Source: Dimorphilus gyrociliatus (lineage: Eukaryota > Annelida > Polychaeta > Dinophilidae). Taken from it: DNA of 64,000 nt. Where the stretch lies: NCBI GenBank assembly GCA_904063045.1, contig CAJFCJ010000005.1, forward strand, positions 3,404,165 through 3,468,164, written 5' to 3'. Both the position numbers and the translations under genes were made by a program. Below the pieces are notes generated by a model that was not told the origin of the DNA, made no database searches, and was given only the letters and a program-made list of their open reading frames with translations. Every line of letters starts with the position of its first letter. The stretch's first letter is position 1. Shown here piece by piece: positions 52,097-63,626 of this stretch.

Positions 52097-52689
52097 ATGA
52101 ATAATATCTTATCAACTGCGAAGGAATGCCTGTACCATAAGTCATCTATTGATATAGATAAACCTGTACTTTCTATAGATACTATTAAAAATTCTTTGGA
52201 CGGCAAATGCTCGAATAATTACAAGGGGAGAGTTAATGCCAATTTAAGCGATACTGTAAGAAGCTTTGAAGATGATGATCGCGCAGATAAATGTGATAAG
52301 ATCTATTGGAAGATGCCTGAGAGAAAGGATTATTTAAAAGGTTTACGAATGACGTCGGATAGATCAACCCAAACCGATTTAACATGTTTATCAATAATGC
52401 AATTAGATACTTTCTATACATCAATTGCTTTTAAAAAGGATTACAATGGAATCTTCCAAAAGAATAGACCGATACAAAACAATTGGAATAGTGAGAAATA
52501 TACATTTAACCCACATAAAAATGTTAAAAAGAATAATACCAAATTGTAAGTTAACGAAAGTGTTACTTTAATTTAATGGAAATGTATAAAAGAAGTATTT
52601 TCAGGTTTTTTCCTCAATCCCGTAGGGATATTACCTCAAGGATTAGGCCTATTCAAAAGACGATAAATTTCTGTAATGAGAAAGAATAG
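52097..52689 (+). CDS. Orphan protein with STQTD motif
   Basis: Two exons, 52097-52545 and 52605-52689, joined in phase (177 residues); the unspliced frame would stop two codons past the donor. It has no signal peptide or membrane segment. Features: KIYWKMPERKDYLKGLRMTS, then DRSTQTDLTCLSIMQLDTFY, then KYTFNPHKNVKK, and a basic second exon (FFPQSRRDITSRIRPIQKT). STQTD-type segments recur in axonemal and dynein-light-chain-binding proteins (TQT motif), so a ciliary or LC8-binding role is possible. I do not recognise the family. Confidence 0.7.
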
Positions 52690-53313
52690 TAGTAATTTAA
52701 CCTTAGTAATTTTATTTAATGTTTATGCATTAACAAAATTTACATAATTTCTTATTTTTGATTTCTAATAGGAATACTCTAAATGAAAATTAACAGAGTT
52801 ATGATTTTCCATTGATAATCATTTTTGAATTGGTTACAATTGATTTTATGTTCTTTATCACAGTTGTATAAAAAAAAAACTAATTACTATGCTTCCCTCT
52901 TAATTAATTTTTATCATGATTGTCATCGTTATCATCATTGGTCACCATAGCCATCTTCATTGTTTAGCTAAATCAATGCTATCAAGTATATCTTGTAATT
53001 TTTTAATTATTTTTAAACAAAGAGGAGAAGCATCGTTTGTTAGCCAGGTGTAACCACTTAGAATACAATAAGAGTCGACTTAGGTAATATATAGAAGTTT
53101 GTATATACATATATATATATATAAATTTATATATATATAAACATATAATGTCAAATGTACAAAAAGGTAAACTGTCTTAAATTATGCAGGTTTTCTTTTC
53201 AGCTAAAGTAAGAGAAAATAATATATATATATATATATATATATATGAATATATACAAATAAATGTATATACAGCATATGTATAGATAGAATAGTTTTTT
53301 GTTTTTATTCCTC
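52690..53313. other. Convergent intergenic, AT-rich
   Basis: (AT)n tracts at about 53106-53150 and 53221-53250. No gene seen. Confidence 0.7.
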
Positions 53314-54777
53314 TTAAGTGTAGATTTGCGTACGGTGAACTGATTTTTCATTTAATAGGCTACTTGTTTCATCGGCTCCTTCTGATTGAAGAGTTTCTTC
53401 CGATGTAGATACTCTAACTTCAGTTTTCAACGGCGAGTTTCTTCCCATTTTGAAGTACATAAAAATCCATAGGATAAACATGCTAATTGGAATTATTGCG
53501 ATGTAATTTAAGCAGTCGGAAAAACCGATTCTATCAACTAAGCTGCCGGCAATTACAGGCCCTAAGAATTCTCCTGTAAAAAATGCATACTTAAGTGATA
53601 GATTTAAAAGGGAAAAACATTTACCTAGAGCAAATTCACAACTCCAAATACCTGCAACGTATGAATGTTTGGGCATTTCACCTTTATGAGATGTCATCGA
53701 TTGCAAAAGTAATACGAATGTAGGCACAATTGTTAAACTTGATCCAATTCCAAGAAGTATTAGAGATAATAGGCACAACCATAATTCATTATAATTTTCT
53801 AACCCAAGCCATTTGGAAGGTGCCAATAAAAGGAATGATATGGCGCATATTAAAAATCCAGAAAATAGGAAAGGAATTTTGAGCGATTCTCTCCTATCAA
53901 CGACGTAACCTAAAAATGGCGCTGTCAGAGCATAGGCTGCTGATGTTAAAAGAAAGACTAAGCCTACAATTGTTGGTGATAAAGAGAACAAGCTATTCAA
54001 TCGCCTCTCCAATATAGGATCTATAAAAGCCCAGATTAATGAACAGCACACAATTGCGATAGATACGGCAATAAAATTGAAATTACAACAAGATCTCATT
54101 AATCCATAATTATTATTTTCAACTACAATTTCACACTTTTCCCGTTTACCTAATAATAGCCAACTAATCGGAATTGCAATGACCAAAAGACTTCCTAGAA
54201 CTATAAAAGGTAATATAAATCCTCCTAAACTATAAAGAGCACCTCCAAGAGCCGGACCAACCATATAACCCAAAGCAGAACTTGTTTCTAAAATACCGAC
54301 TAATGTTGTTAATAAAGAAGGCCATGATCTAGCAATTATGATCAAAGATGCTGTGTTACTTGCTGAACAACCCAGAGCTATAAAAATTCGGATGATGATA
54401 CTTAGTGACATAAACATAAAACTATCTTCCACATACTCCATTAATCCAAATACTATTGTAGAAACTCCTCCGACAAACAGGCCAACTAGAAAGAGAAATT
54501 CAACGCCTGTATAAAGTGCTATTTTTCCAAAGATAGGTGAAACGACAAATTGTACCAGGGAAAAAACTCCAAAAACTAAGCTTGACATTGTATTTGATAG
54601 TTTTCTAGACTCAGCTTCTTTTGGATAGAAAGGTGCCAAGACGGACAGAGACATAAATATTAAAAAGTCTGTCATTGCAAGTGATACTAATAATAACCCT
54701 AATCTTTTTTTGCACAATGACCGACTAAACGAGTCTTCCATCTCGGAATCATCGCCAGATTCACCACCTTGGTCCAT
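53314..54777 (-). CDS. SLC18B1: MFS transporter, SLC18B1-like (vesicular polyamine/amine)
   Basis: An apparently uninterrupted frame of 487 residues. Positions 53574-53624 (51 nt, GT...TTACAG, open in frame) look like an intron; removing them gives exons 53625-54777 and 53314-53573, 470 residues, and restores FALG-EFLGPVIAG as in related transporters. There are twelve predicted membrane helices. The first MFS signature is in LAPFYPKEAESRK and SPIFGKIALYTG; the motif C-like ALGYMVGPALGGALYSLGG identifies the DHA12/SLC18 group. The N-terminus is acidic and the C-terminus ends ETSSLLNEKS (a dileucine-type signal). The likely role is proton-coupled amine/polyamine loading of vesicles. Confidence 0.88.
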   Translation of the reverse strand: MDQGGESGDDSEMEDSFSRSLCKKRLGLLLVSLAMTDFLIFMSLSVLAPFYPKEAESRKLSNTMSSLVFGVFSLVQFVVSPIFGKIALYTGVEFLFLVGLFVGGVSTIVFGLMEYVEDSFMFMSLSIIIRIFIALGCSASNTASLIIIARSWPSLLTTLVGILETSSALGYMVGPALGGALYSLGGFILPFIVLGSLLVIAIPISWLLLGKREKCEIVVENNNYGLMRSCCNFNFIAVSIAIVCCSLIWAFIDPILERRLNSLFSLSPTIVGLVFLLTSAAYALTAPFLGYVVDRRESLKIPFLFSGFLICAISFLLLAPSKWLGLENYNELWLCLLSLILLGIGSSLTIVPTFVLLLQSMTSHKGEMPKHSYVAGIWSCEFALGKCFSLLNLSLKYAFFTGEFLGPVIAGSLVDRIGFSDCLNYIAIIPISMFILWIFMYFKMGRNSPLKTEVRVSTSEETLQSEGADETSSLLNEKSVHRTQIYT

Positions 54778-55975
54778 TTTTCAGAGGCTGTACATGAAAA
54801 TGACCTTCTGTTTATCCATCAAACCAGTTGAGTAAACAAACAACTCAATATCGCCCTTTTTTAAAATCTCTTTATTCCTCTTCTACCGAGGAACTATTGC
54901 AAAAAAAAGTTAAAAAAAGCTTTGATAAAGAAAGCTAAACTTTCTTTTAATTACTAATTCCAATTGAAAAGATATATCGTAGTCAACGATTGACTTTAGT
55001 AAGCCTAAGTTAGTGACGAAATCATTATCACATGACAAAAACTGTAGCAGACGACAGAAATATTTTGAAGATAGGATTAATAGGGTTAAAGGTTATTCAG
55101 ACATAAAGTGGCCTGGAAATAGTTCAAAACAATCATATCTTAGAATAGTATTTAATTACGTCTTTATGATAATAATAGAAAAACAGTTGTTTATTTTTTT
55201 CAAATATATCTAATAAACATTAGCTCTTGTTGATTTCAAAATAAAAAAAATACTGATTTTTAAGAGAAAATATCAGCGTCTTTTGTACTATTGTATGTCA
55301 AAAACGGATGTATTGATTAAAATATAAAGTTTGAAAAAGACTTACGGGTATTAAATAAAAAATGTCCAGGAAGAATTTTTTCTCTTTACATTGAAATTTA
55401 AAATGGCATATAGCAAACTCTTTGGTATGTCCCGTCTCCCTCCATGAAATTCTAAAATATAACTATCATTACTTTGAACTAGATTTAGCCAAAATCAGTG
55501 TTGATTTACTCTATCTTATTACTTTACTAAGTTAAAAGATTCGAAATTCTCTTTTCATAATTTTCGACTGGTTCCTCTTGAAACTACAATTTTTTAAGTA
55601 TAAAAGAATGAGATATTATCAGGCAACCATACTTCCGACTCGTTCTTTAAGTAGATTTCGATTGAAAAGATTTTGCACAGCAATGTTGTTGTCTGAATTC
55701 AAAATATAATTTTATTAGATAAATTTCTTTACAAATATTACGATTATTTCTATTTTTTTCGGTAACCGTTCAAAAGCGAAAAACTGACCGGTTCAGACTC
55801 AGTTATTTTCATCGTCAGAATAGGGAAAATCAAGTGATGTCTTTCAGTTGAAATCATACTGCTAATTAATAATTAAAAGGAAATAGCAGAGCGTATCTAC
55901 ATCGGCCATATTCCCATTAAAAAATATTAGTCAATTCTAATAAGAAGTTAATTTGTTACAATCCGTGATTTGAAT
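54778..55975. other. Divergent intergenic, transporter/KICS2
   Basis: Promoter-side DNA for both genes. No coding exon, repeat array or RNA gene seen. The open frame at 55013-55213 is not supported. Confidence 0.65.
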
Positions 55976-57950
55976 ATGACACCCGAAACAGAGAATATAA
56001 GCGAAGTTTTAGGTCAATATTTCAACGAAATTGGACGGTTTTCTTACGATTCTGCAAAGGAAATTCTCGATAAGTTTCAGCATAATACGAAATTGGATGC
56101 ATCCTTTTCAAAGTATGAAAAGAAATAGAATCAAATAGTAACAATACTAAGAATTAAAAAAATTAGATAAAAAAATCAATAACTTTTTTATTTAAGCATC
56201 TAGCGTTACAAACAAATATTTTATCACCTTAATATTTCACAGAATAATGTATGTATTCTATAGAATCGTATATTTACTTTATAGCTTCCTATCGGTCCTG
56301 AATAATTTGATTACTGCTGAAAAAGCGTACTCGTCCTTGAGTTTTCTAAAATCAAAATGGTTTGGAGGAAAGAATGAAGTAAGATTTAAGATAAAAATTG
56401 GGTTAACAAACTAAAAGTTTTCAATATCTTTTACATTTTTTTTTCTCAGAATACCCAAGATTTATATTTCATTCTATTCCAACAAATTGAAGGCCTTTTA
56501 AAGGAAACAAATCTAAATAACCTAATTCAACATTTATGCATCCATCTCTCGCGTTTTGTCGAAGCTAGACGTTCTACAACGGATTTGTAAAAAGCTTTAT
56601 ATTTAAATTATTTAACATAAGACTAATAGATTTTATTATTATTCTATTTTCTCCTAAAATAAGTTATGAGCAACTATCGTCTACCAACTTAAAAACGTCT
56701 TTTTCTGCTAACGATTTACTTTGTAAAATGCAAGTAATCGAGGAGAATTATACTAAAGACTTTCATCATCCATTGTTAAATCCTTTAAAAACCAGCTTTA
56801 GGTAAAAAAGTACATTATGAAATAGGATATTTTTGAATTCGATTGAATTGTCTATAGCCTGGAATGTGAGATAGTAAGCGAATTATTAAATTCCCAAGAC
56901 TCTATTTCCACATGGAAATTTTTACCTTCTACACTTCATATGCATAATGCAAAAAATAAGCTGGATTATTGGACTAAGAACGCTCAGCAAAAAGAGGAAA
57001 AAGTAACATTTTTAATATACCGATTGATTAATATATGTTAAATATTTTCTTACGATCTTTTGCAGAGTAGTAAACTATCGTTATTTTCTTCATCGAGTCA
57101 AGTTACCTACGTTTTACCAAATCTATGTCAATGGTTAACAAATGTACGACAAGCCTTAGCCGCAAAGGTACTCTTTGTAATTTCACTTAGTTTATAGAGC
57201 ACTCATCTGTCTTCCATGTTCCTCTTTTAGTATTCCCTCTACTTCTATCAAACATTGAGTAAGCAAGTAACATCAAGCGAATTAAAAATGAATATGGGTC
57301 GTTTATCTGTCGATTTGGTTTCAAAGTAAGGAAGGTATTTAAATTTTTTCACAGTTAACTTCATTCCTTCATCCTCTTTTAGAGTGCAGAGTTTTGTTAA
57401 AAAAACTGATGCCGCTTCAGTAAATCTAGTCTATGAAATGTGTTCTAGCGACGATTTTGGAGAAATTGGCCCAAGCTATAAACACCCTCAAAGAGAAGTT
57501 GAAAAGCCAAAAGGCTTAGGCTCATATCCAACAATATATAGCTGTGCCGTATGTACAAATATTGTAATAATTGTATTTGTTTTAGACTAATTATTGTTTA
57601 TTTATTGAATATAGCGAGATCAAAGCAATAATGAAAAGCGTTGGCCAGTTGTCGTGAGTCTAATGACAGATAAAGCCCTGATATTGTCCAAAATGGAAAA
57701 AACCGTATACGAATACGATATGGTAAAATTTACATTCTTAAAAGCTATTAATTAAATATCATTAAAAAACTCTTTTATTTTTTTATAGAAACAGCAAGTT
57801 ACTTACTTTCTATCTCAAGTTGACATACAAGTGACGCTGGTTATAATATATGAATGTAAAAAAAGCGAAAAAGACAGTACGATAACTCAATTCCTTCAAG
57901 ATGTATTGTCAAGTTTGCGGTTTGTAAAAATAATCGCTTCTTCCCGATAA
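55976..57950 (+). CDS. KICS2: KICSTOR subunit 2 (C12orf66)
   Basis: Ten exons: 55976-56112, 56285-56378, 56450-56586, 56664-56801, 56858-57002, 57066-57167, 57231-57325, 57383-57548, 57615-57722, 57789-57950 (427 residues; human about 445). Landmarks shared with KICS2: FSYDSAKEIL, TAEKAYSSLSFL, VEARRSTTDFYEQL, FHHPLLNPLKTSFSLECEI, STWKFLPSTLHMHNAKNKLD, FVKKTDAASVNLVYE, WPVVVSLMTDKALI, VTYFLSQVDIQVTLVIIYE and the C-terminal LRFVKIIASSR. KICSTOR tethers GATOR1 to lysosomes and restrains mTORC1 when nutrients are low. Every exon junction keeps frame. Confidence 0.96.
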
Positions 57951-58993
57951 ATTTTTTCATGCATGTGACAAAAAACTAAGGGAAAAAACGAAGCTTTTTG
58001 TTTGCATCAAAAGAACCAAAATTTCAAGTGTTTCATCCTCCTCTTTCTGTCATTACTTATCTCTTTTCTTCACGAACAATATATACTATATATATTTTAT
58101 ATATAGATAAATTTATATATATTATATATATGTATATATTGCTCATAAGTTCTGTATATACATTTTATAATACAGTTAATCGGTTGACAGGCTATGCTTG
58201 CTTATTTTTTCTTCAAATTTTTGCATGATAAGTTCTTCAGATTTTCAGGTCTTAATTAATTATTGCCGAAACTATTTTTATCATAAGCTATCATCATACA
58301 TTCGTACATTTGTTTTACTACTAAAAGCTTATATTGGCACAACGCTATATTGGAATTATTTAAGGGCAGTAACTTTTTTTTGTACCTAGGCAGAACATCA
58401 TGGTTGTTAGCTTATATCATCAAATCTATTGGCTTATTTAAAACTTAATATTGATCTCCTGTACAGAGTGATCAACGTTTTCCAAAATTTTTTAATTCAA
58501 AAGCCCATACATTGAAACAAGTTGGATTCGAAGATAATCGAAATACCTGATTTAGAGATATAGCTGAAAAGAAATAATCAACATTCTGCATTCTTCAATT
58601 ACACTTTTATATGTAATGATACATTGCTAAATTTTCGATAAAAATCAGCCAGTATAGTTAATTTTAAAGACTTTATATTAGTCTATCCTAAGTAACCAGC
58701 TTCGTGACGAGTTCTTTTTAACCAAATAAAAAGATTGCCAGACTAAATTAACGTTTCAATTAGAACGGTCTTAACGAGACAGGAGCTTTCAAAGTTTGAG
58801 ATACCAGTCGGAAAAAGCTTTTTAACTGTCAGCTATTAAAAAATAACGTAGCGAATAATGACTGTAAAAGTACTGCAAGTATTGAATGATACAACTGGTT
58901 ATTGAAATGCTCCGGAAATATTCTTCCTAACTATTAATTGAGCAATTATACAATTACAAAAAAAACTATAATGAATTATATTTAGGCGAAAGA
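57951..58993. other. Convergent intergenic, KICS2/NKRF
   Basis: AT-rich with an (AT)n tract at about 58080-58140. The open frames at 57998-58389 are low-complexity. No gene seen. Confidence 0.65.
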
Positions 58994-60699
58994 CTATTTA
59001 GAGTTAACATCACGAGGAGGTAAAAGTTCATATTTATCAGTGCTGCCATCTAAATTTCTAACATAGTTTAACAATTGAGATGGAGTTCTTCTATGACAAA
59101 TTGTTAGATAACGTCCTTTTCCTCTACCATAACTCGTAGATTTAAGGCCAAGATGACCAGCTTTGGTATGAATGAACGCTCTTTCGGCCTTCGTGAAAGA
59201 GGTTGAAAATTTAAGAGAATCATCTCTCTCTTCTTCGACATACAATGTCAATAAATAACTTAATCTTTCTCTGAACAATAACTTTATACCTCGCTCATTT
59301 GATAAACCTAACCCTTGTCGATTTATCACTCCTCCAGAAGCTGTGACTGGATCAAGTATGCCCTGCCCATTTTTCCCCAAGCCGGAACCGGGATTCCAAC
59401 CCATATTTGTTAGCATTCTCTCGCCGAATGAAGACTTAAGCGTTGTTTGCCCGTTCACTTCTTTTAACAGAGTTTCACGATCAACAATTCTACCCTCTTC
59501 ACACATATTATTTTTTACTACAACAGTCCAACAAAAACGATAAAAATAATTTAAACATATACGTGAAGCTTCAGTTTTCGCTAAGGCTTTGCTTGATCTC
59601 AAACAATTTGCCATTAGCTTTCCTTCAACGTACAACACTGTTCGCACACCTCTAAGCTCCCCCTCTCTGTAATAAATAAAGAGAAAAAAATCTATTAGCA
59701 ATTGAAAGACATGAAAGAAGTAGAATTATTTTAATATGAAACTTAAAATCAACCCCCGTACCTATACTCCCATTTATAATTGATGTGATTAAACGTTAGA
59801 GTATCGTGAAGAATTGCTTTAGGATATTTCTCTGGATCCTCACACAACGTGGGATTTATAATGATCACAATACGACTTATATCTAAGACTTGCTCTATTC
59901 CTGAATTCGATGGATAATCAATATTAGCTTCACTTTTACCTGTTTCGTCTATAGCATTATTGTAGTCCGACTCACTACTCTCTAAAATTCTATTCATTAA
60001 ATTCTCACAAGCTATTTGCTTTGCTTGTATTTTCGTGCACGATGTTCCCTCACTAATTCTCTGCTCTTTGTAACTCAAGTAGCATGTGCAAGAATCATCT
60101 TCTACCTCAAAATCAAATGTTGGTACAGTCTCTTTATAGCGTGAGAATAAAATTCTGATTATTTCTGGATATTTAACACTATTTAATTGAGCCTTTAAAA
60201 CCTGTAGATAGGGGCGAAGATTTGCTAAGACAAGTTCAATCGGGCGCTCTTTTCGTCTAACCGATTTTTTTTTACGACAGCTATTGTTCCCACTAGCACT
60301 ATTACTTGCGTTATTGGTATAATTGTTGTTAGCTTTATCAGCATTGCCAATACTGCTAACAATAATATCATTATCACTACTAGAGTCATTATCTACCTCT
60401 CTTGGTTTCTTCTTCTTTGGTTTCTCTTCGAATTTTTTCAAAATGCGTTCTCGAACAGTTTTACGGTGGTTGCCTAATTCGTCTTTAAAGTCATCAGTAA
60501 GGACGGCCAATTGATGCATAACTTGGTCGGGATATTTACAATTGTACATTTCGACATTTACAAAGCAGCTGGATAAACAGAGAAGTCTTGGTAATTCAAA
60601 TCTTTCACGATGTGCTTCAATAAACATTCTCCGAAGATTCCATTCAATTTCGCTTTCATGTTCACTTCTCAAAGATTCTATGTCAGATATCTCACTCAT
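58994..60699 (-). CDS. NKRF: NF-kappa-B-repressing factor homologue (XRN2 partner)
   Basis: Two exons, 59762-60699 and 58994-59666 (536 residues; human 690). The N-terminal XRN2-binding (XTBD) domain reads WNLRRMFIEAHRERFELPRL, then VEMYNCKYPDQVMHQLAVLT. A basic/Asn-rich linker follows. A dsRBD-like region comes next (PTFDFEVEDDSCTCYLSYKE...IQAKQIACENLM; a second, VLYVEGKLMANCLRSSKALA...TEASRICL). A G-patch (SFGERMLTNMGWNPGSGLGK, then NGQGILDPV) and an R3H-type C-terminus (FTKAERAFIHTKAGHLGLKS, then HRRTPSQLLNYV) close the protein. This XTBD, dsRBD, G-patch, R3H order is specific to NKRF, which works with XRN2 and DHX15 in nucleolar rRNA processing. Confidence 0.95.
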
Positions 60700-62793
60700 T
60701 TTCCAAACTGTGGATAATTCTAAACCTGATAATAATAATAGAAAAAGAAAATTAAAAAAATCTCACGTGCTGTATCAACCAGTAAATTTACTAGAGAGTT
60801 TCCGTATCCTGTTTTAAATATGGCGCCCTCTGTATTTTATCTTTTTTATTTTATGGTTTAGCAAGAAAATAATGTTTATTCCTTCCTTCCCAAGATGATA
60901 AACAAATAAAGTATTATCTAAAACATTTGTATATAGTAATCACAGAATATACAAAACGTGTATTTAAACATTTATGTAAGAGAGAAAAGAGAATAGTCTA
61001 CACTTGCAAAGAAAATTCGAAATATTAGTCTAATTTATTCGAATTATTTCAATAGAAGAATAGAAAAAAAAGTATTTTAACTAGTTCGTTAAGAATGTCT
61101 AAGTCTTCTTTTATAAATGAAAAATATCCTGGTTGTTGAAATTACCTTTACTTATGAATAATTCAAACTTTTTCTACGTTCCTACTAATGGTAATAAACT
61201 TTTTTCCATTCTATCATGTTAAGTAAAAAATTGCGTCCTCTTCTAAAAATATGATCAATTAATATTTTAAGTTTTCTTAAAGAGAGAAAACTTGCTTTTC
61301 ATGTGATTAAAAGAACTTGAAATAAGACTTTTCTATTCCGAAAGAAGATCTATTTAAAACTACGACATTGGCTAGACTTAAAGATACATTTTATACAAAA
61401 AAAGAGAGTCTCATATTTCTCTTCATTATTTAAAAATTATGCTATGTTTTCTTTATCAACTAGACTCACAATTCCTAATGGATTTTCTATTTTTCTCTAT
61501 TTTTCTCTGTCTTTTTTACTCTATCTATCTCTTATCGAAAAAATCTATCATTTAGTCATACTTGCTTTTCTCCTTTCGTATATAAAAGTTACTTTTTTTT
61601 GCTTGTAACCTATTTTATTAATAAAAGAATTAATTGCGCCATAAAAAACGTTATTAGTCATTTCACCACTTCCTTGCATATAGAATTCAATTTTTTTTAA
61701 AATAAAGATCAATCTAGAGGGTTTTTATTGAATAACATTTTCATTCTTGTCAAGTATAAGGGAATAAGAATTAACCGTTAACAATTTATTCTGAAGAATG
61801 CAATTATCTAAAAAAATGTTAAAGCCCCCAAGTTCATTTTGTATTTAAAAAAAAAATAAGGAAGACTGGGGGTGGGGGGTAAGGTAAGGGTGGGAAGGGG
61901 GCGTATACAAATAGGTGGAGGGAAAAAAGGTAGTAGAAAATATATACTATATAGTATACAGTTTAAGAGTAATAATATAGATTCTATTTATAAATTGATA
62001 TGTATATTTCTATATTTAAGCTTGCTTATTTAAATATTAAATAAATTGAATGATTGAATAATGAACTAGTTTTACGATTGCTGAAAATAAAATGTAAACA
62101 CAGCTTTTTTAAATATCACGGATCAAATTAAAATCGATTTTTTACTCCTATTTTCTAGTTTGATTCTCATAAATAATAATAAACAGGCTAAAGAAAAACA
62201 AAAGTAAAGGTTATATTTAAACAAAGGATGAGAATGAGGAGGAAACTATTAGAGAAAGATTATATTCTACTTAGCTTAGCTATTAATAAATTGTTTCAAG
62301 AAATTACATATATAGAAAGGGCTTAATGTAACAGTTTCTTAAAAAATTATTGATAGAAAGAGAATTTAATACTATAAGAAGTGTAAAAACAATTATTAAT
62401 ATATTTAATATAATATAAAAATAATAAACTGGACATCCGGGATACGTTTGTTATGTGTTTTGAAAGATATATAATTTTCTGTTTTATGTTTGTTGTACAC
62501 TTTCTAAGACTGTAAAGTTTATTTGATGTCGCCGCTTTCGAAAATCTAAGCTATCAATAATGGGACTACACACACTTAACAAATAGACGTATTATTTATT
62601 TTCAGCAAATATATATATATATAGAGAGAAAAGAGAATTCAGACAATAGAAAGGGAAAGAGAGAGACTATGTGTGAGAAAGAGAAAAATAATAATATTTA
62701 ATTATTGCCATTAATAACATAAATATTGGAACTATTAAAGCTTTATTATTATCCTTCGATCAGTTCTACATGTCTTTAAAATAACTCAATTTC
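60700..62793. other. Long non-coding stretch, 3' side of the sHSP gene
   Basis: No coding frame. It may contain a long 3' UTR of the minus-strand sHSP gene. A G-rich block stands out at 61868-61901. Poly-A/T tracts and short GA repeats (about 62620-62670) occur. Confidence 0.6.
61868..61901 (+). other. Candidate G-quadruplex
   Basis: Five runs of three or more G within 34 bases (GGGGG, GGGGGG, GGG, GGG, GGGGG) in an otherwise AT-rich region. The mRNA of the flanking minus-strand gene would carry the C-rich strand. Confidence 0.6.
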
Positions 62794-63626
62794 TTAAGAC
62801 TCTTGAATAACTCGGCATCGTTTTCCAGAAATGGGTAAATTTCTTCGTAGTTCTCTTCTAACTTCTTCAAGATCAGCATCAGCAGCACATGCGCATATTG
62901 TAACTACTCCATCAGATGAAACCGCTTCTACAGACCAAACATTTATCTTGTCGGTCATTTGAAAATTTCTTACGAATTGCCGTTTAGAAGTCTGCGAACC
63001 AATTTTTTCTTCTTTTTCAGCTACAATGCTTATTTTATCAGGCGTTACCTTGATTGTGACGTTTTCAGCTTTGTAGGTAATTCCAATATTAACTTCTAGC
63101 TTTGTTATCTTATCAGGATTTGATTCAATAGCTTTGAGTTTATTTGATTGACTAGAAAGCGTCATCTCCGGTTTGGCGACTTCAAAGCTAGAATCATAAT
63201 ACGGATTTTGCAGCACACTGTCAATTGTATCTAATTGCATATTGTTAGAGGTATATGGTTCAATATCAAACTCTTCGTAGCTGGGTGGAGGTTCCTTTTG
63301 TTCTTTTCTTCCACTTATCCTGAGATTACCATCCACCAATTTAGATTGAAGTGTATTTAAATCGATGTTAAAGGGAACATGAACTTCTTTCCTAAAATTT
63401 CTGGTTGTTGTCGTATCGCCTTCCTTCGCCTCCTTTTTAGCACTAACAATTAAATTGCGTGATTTATCGGATAGACTAATTTTAACGCTCTCCTGATCAA
63501 ATTCGCTTAAATCGAATTCAACAACAAAATCATCTTGATCTCTTGCAAGAACTTTTCTTAGCAAATCTTTATGTCTTTCGTCATCTTCACCAGGTAAAGC
63601 TTGAATAGCTTCCGGCTGATTTGTGT
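62794..63626 (-). CDS. Small heat-shock protein with two alpha-crystallin domains (5' part missing)
   Basis: Last coding exon, at least 276 residues. It opens at an acceptor (actacag, 63626) in phase 1, so one or more upstream exons are needed; I could not place the start within the remaining 370 bp. First alpha-crystallin domain: DDFVVEFDLSEFDQESVKIS, then NLIVSAKKEAK...RNFRKEVHVPFNIDLNTLQSK...DGNLRISGRKE. A linker of about 70 residues follows (PPPSYEEFDIEPY...). Second domain: KLEVNIGITYKAENVTIKVT, then PDKISIVAEKEEK...RQFVRNFQMTDK...DGVVTICA. The tail ends GKRCRVIQES. sHSPs are ATP-independent holdases. Tandem-domain forms are known from flatworms (Tsp36-like). Its place here suggests wider spiralian occurrence. 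Confidence 0.88.
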
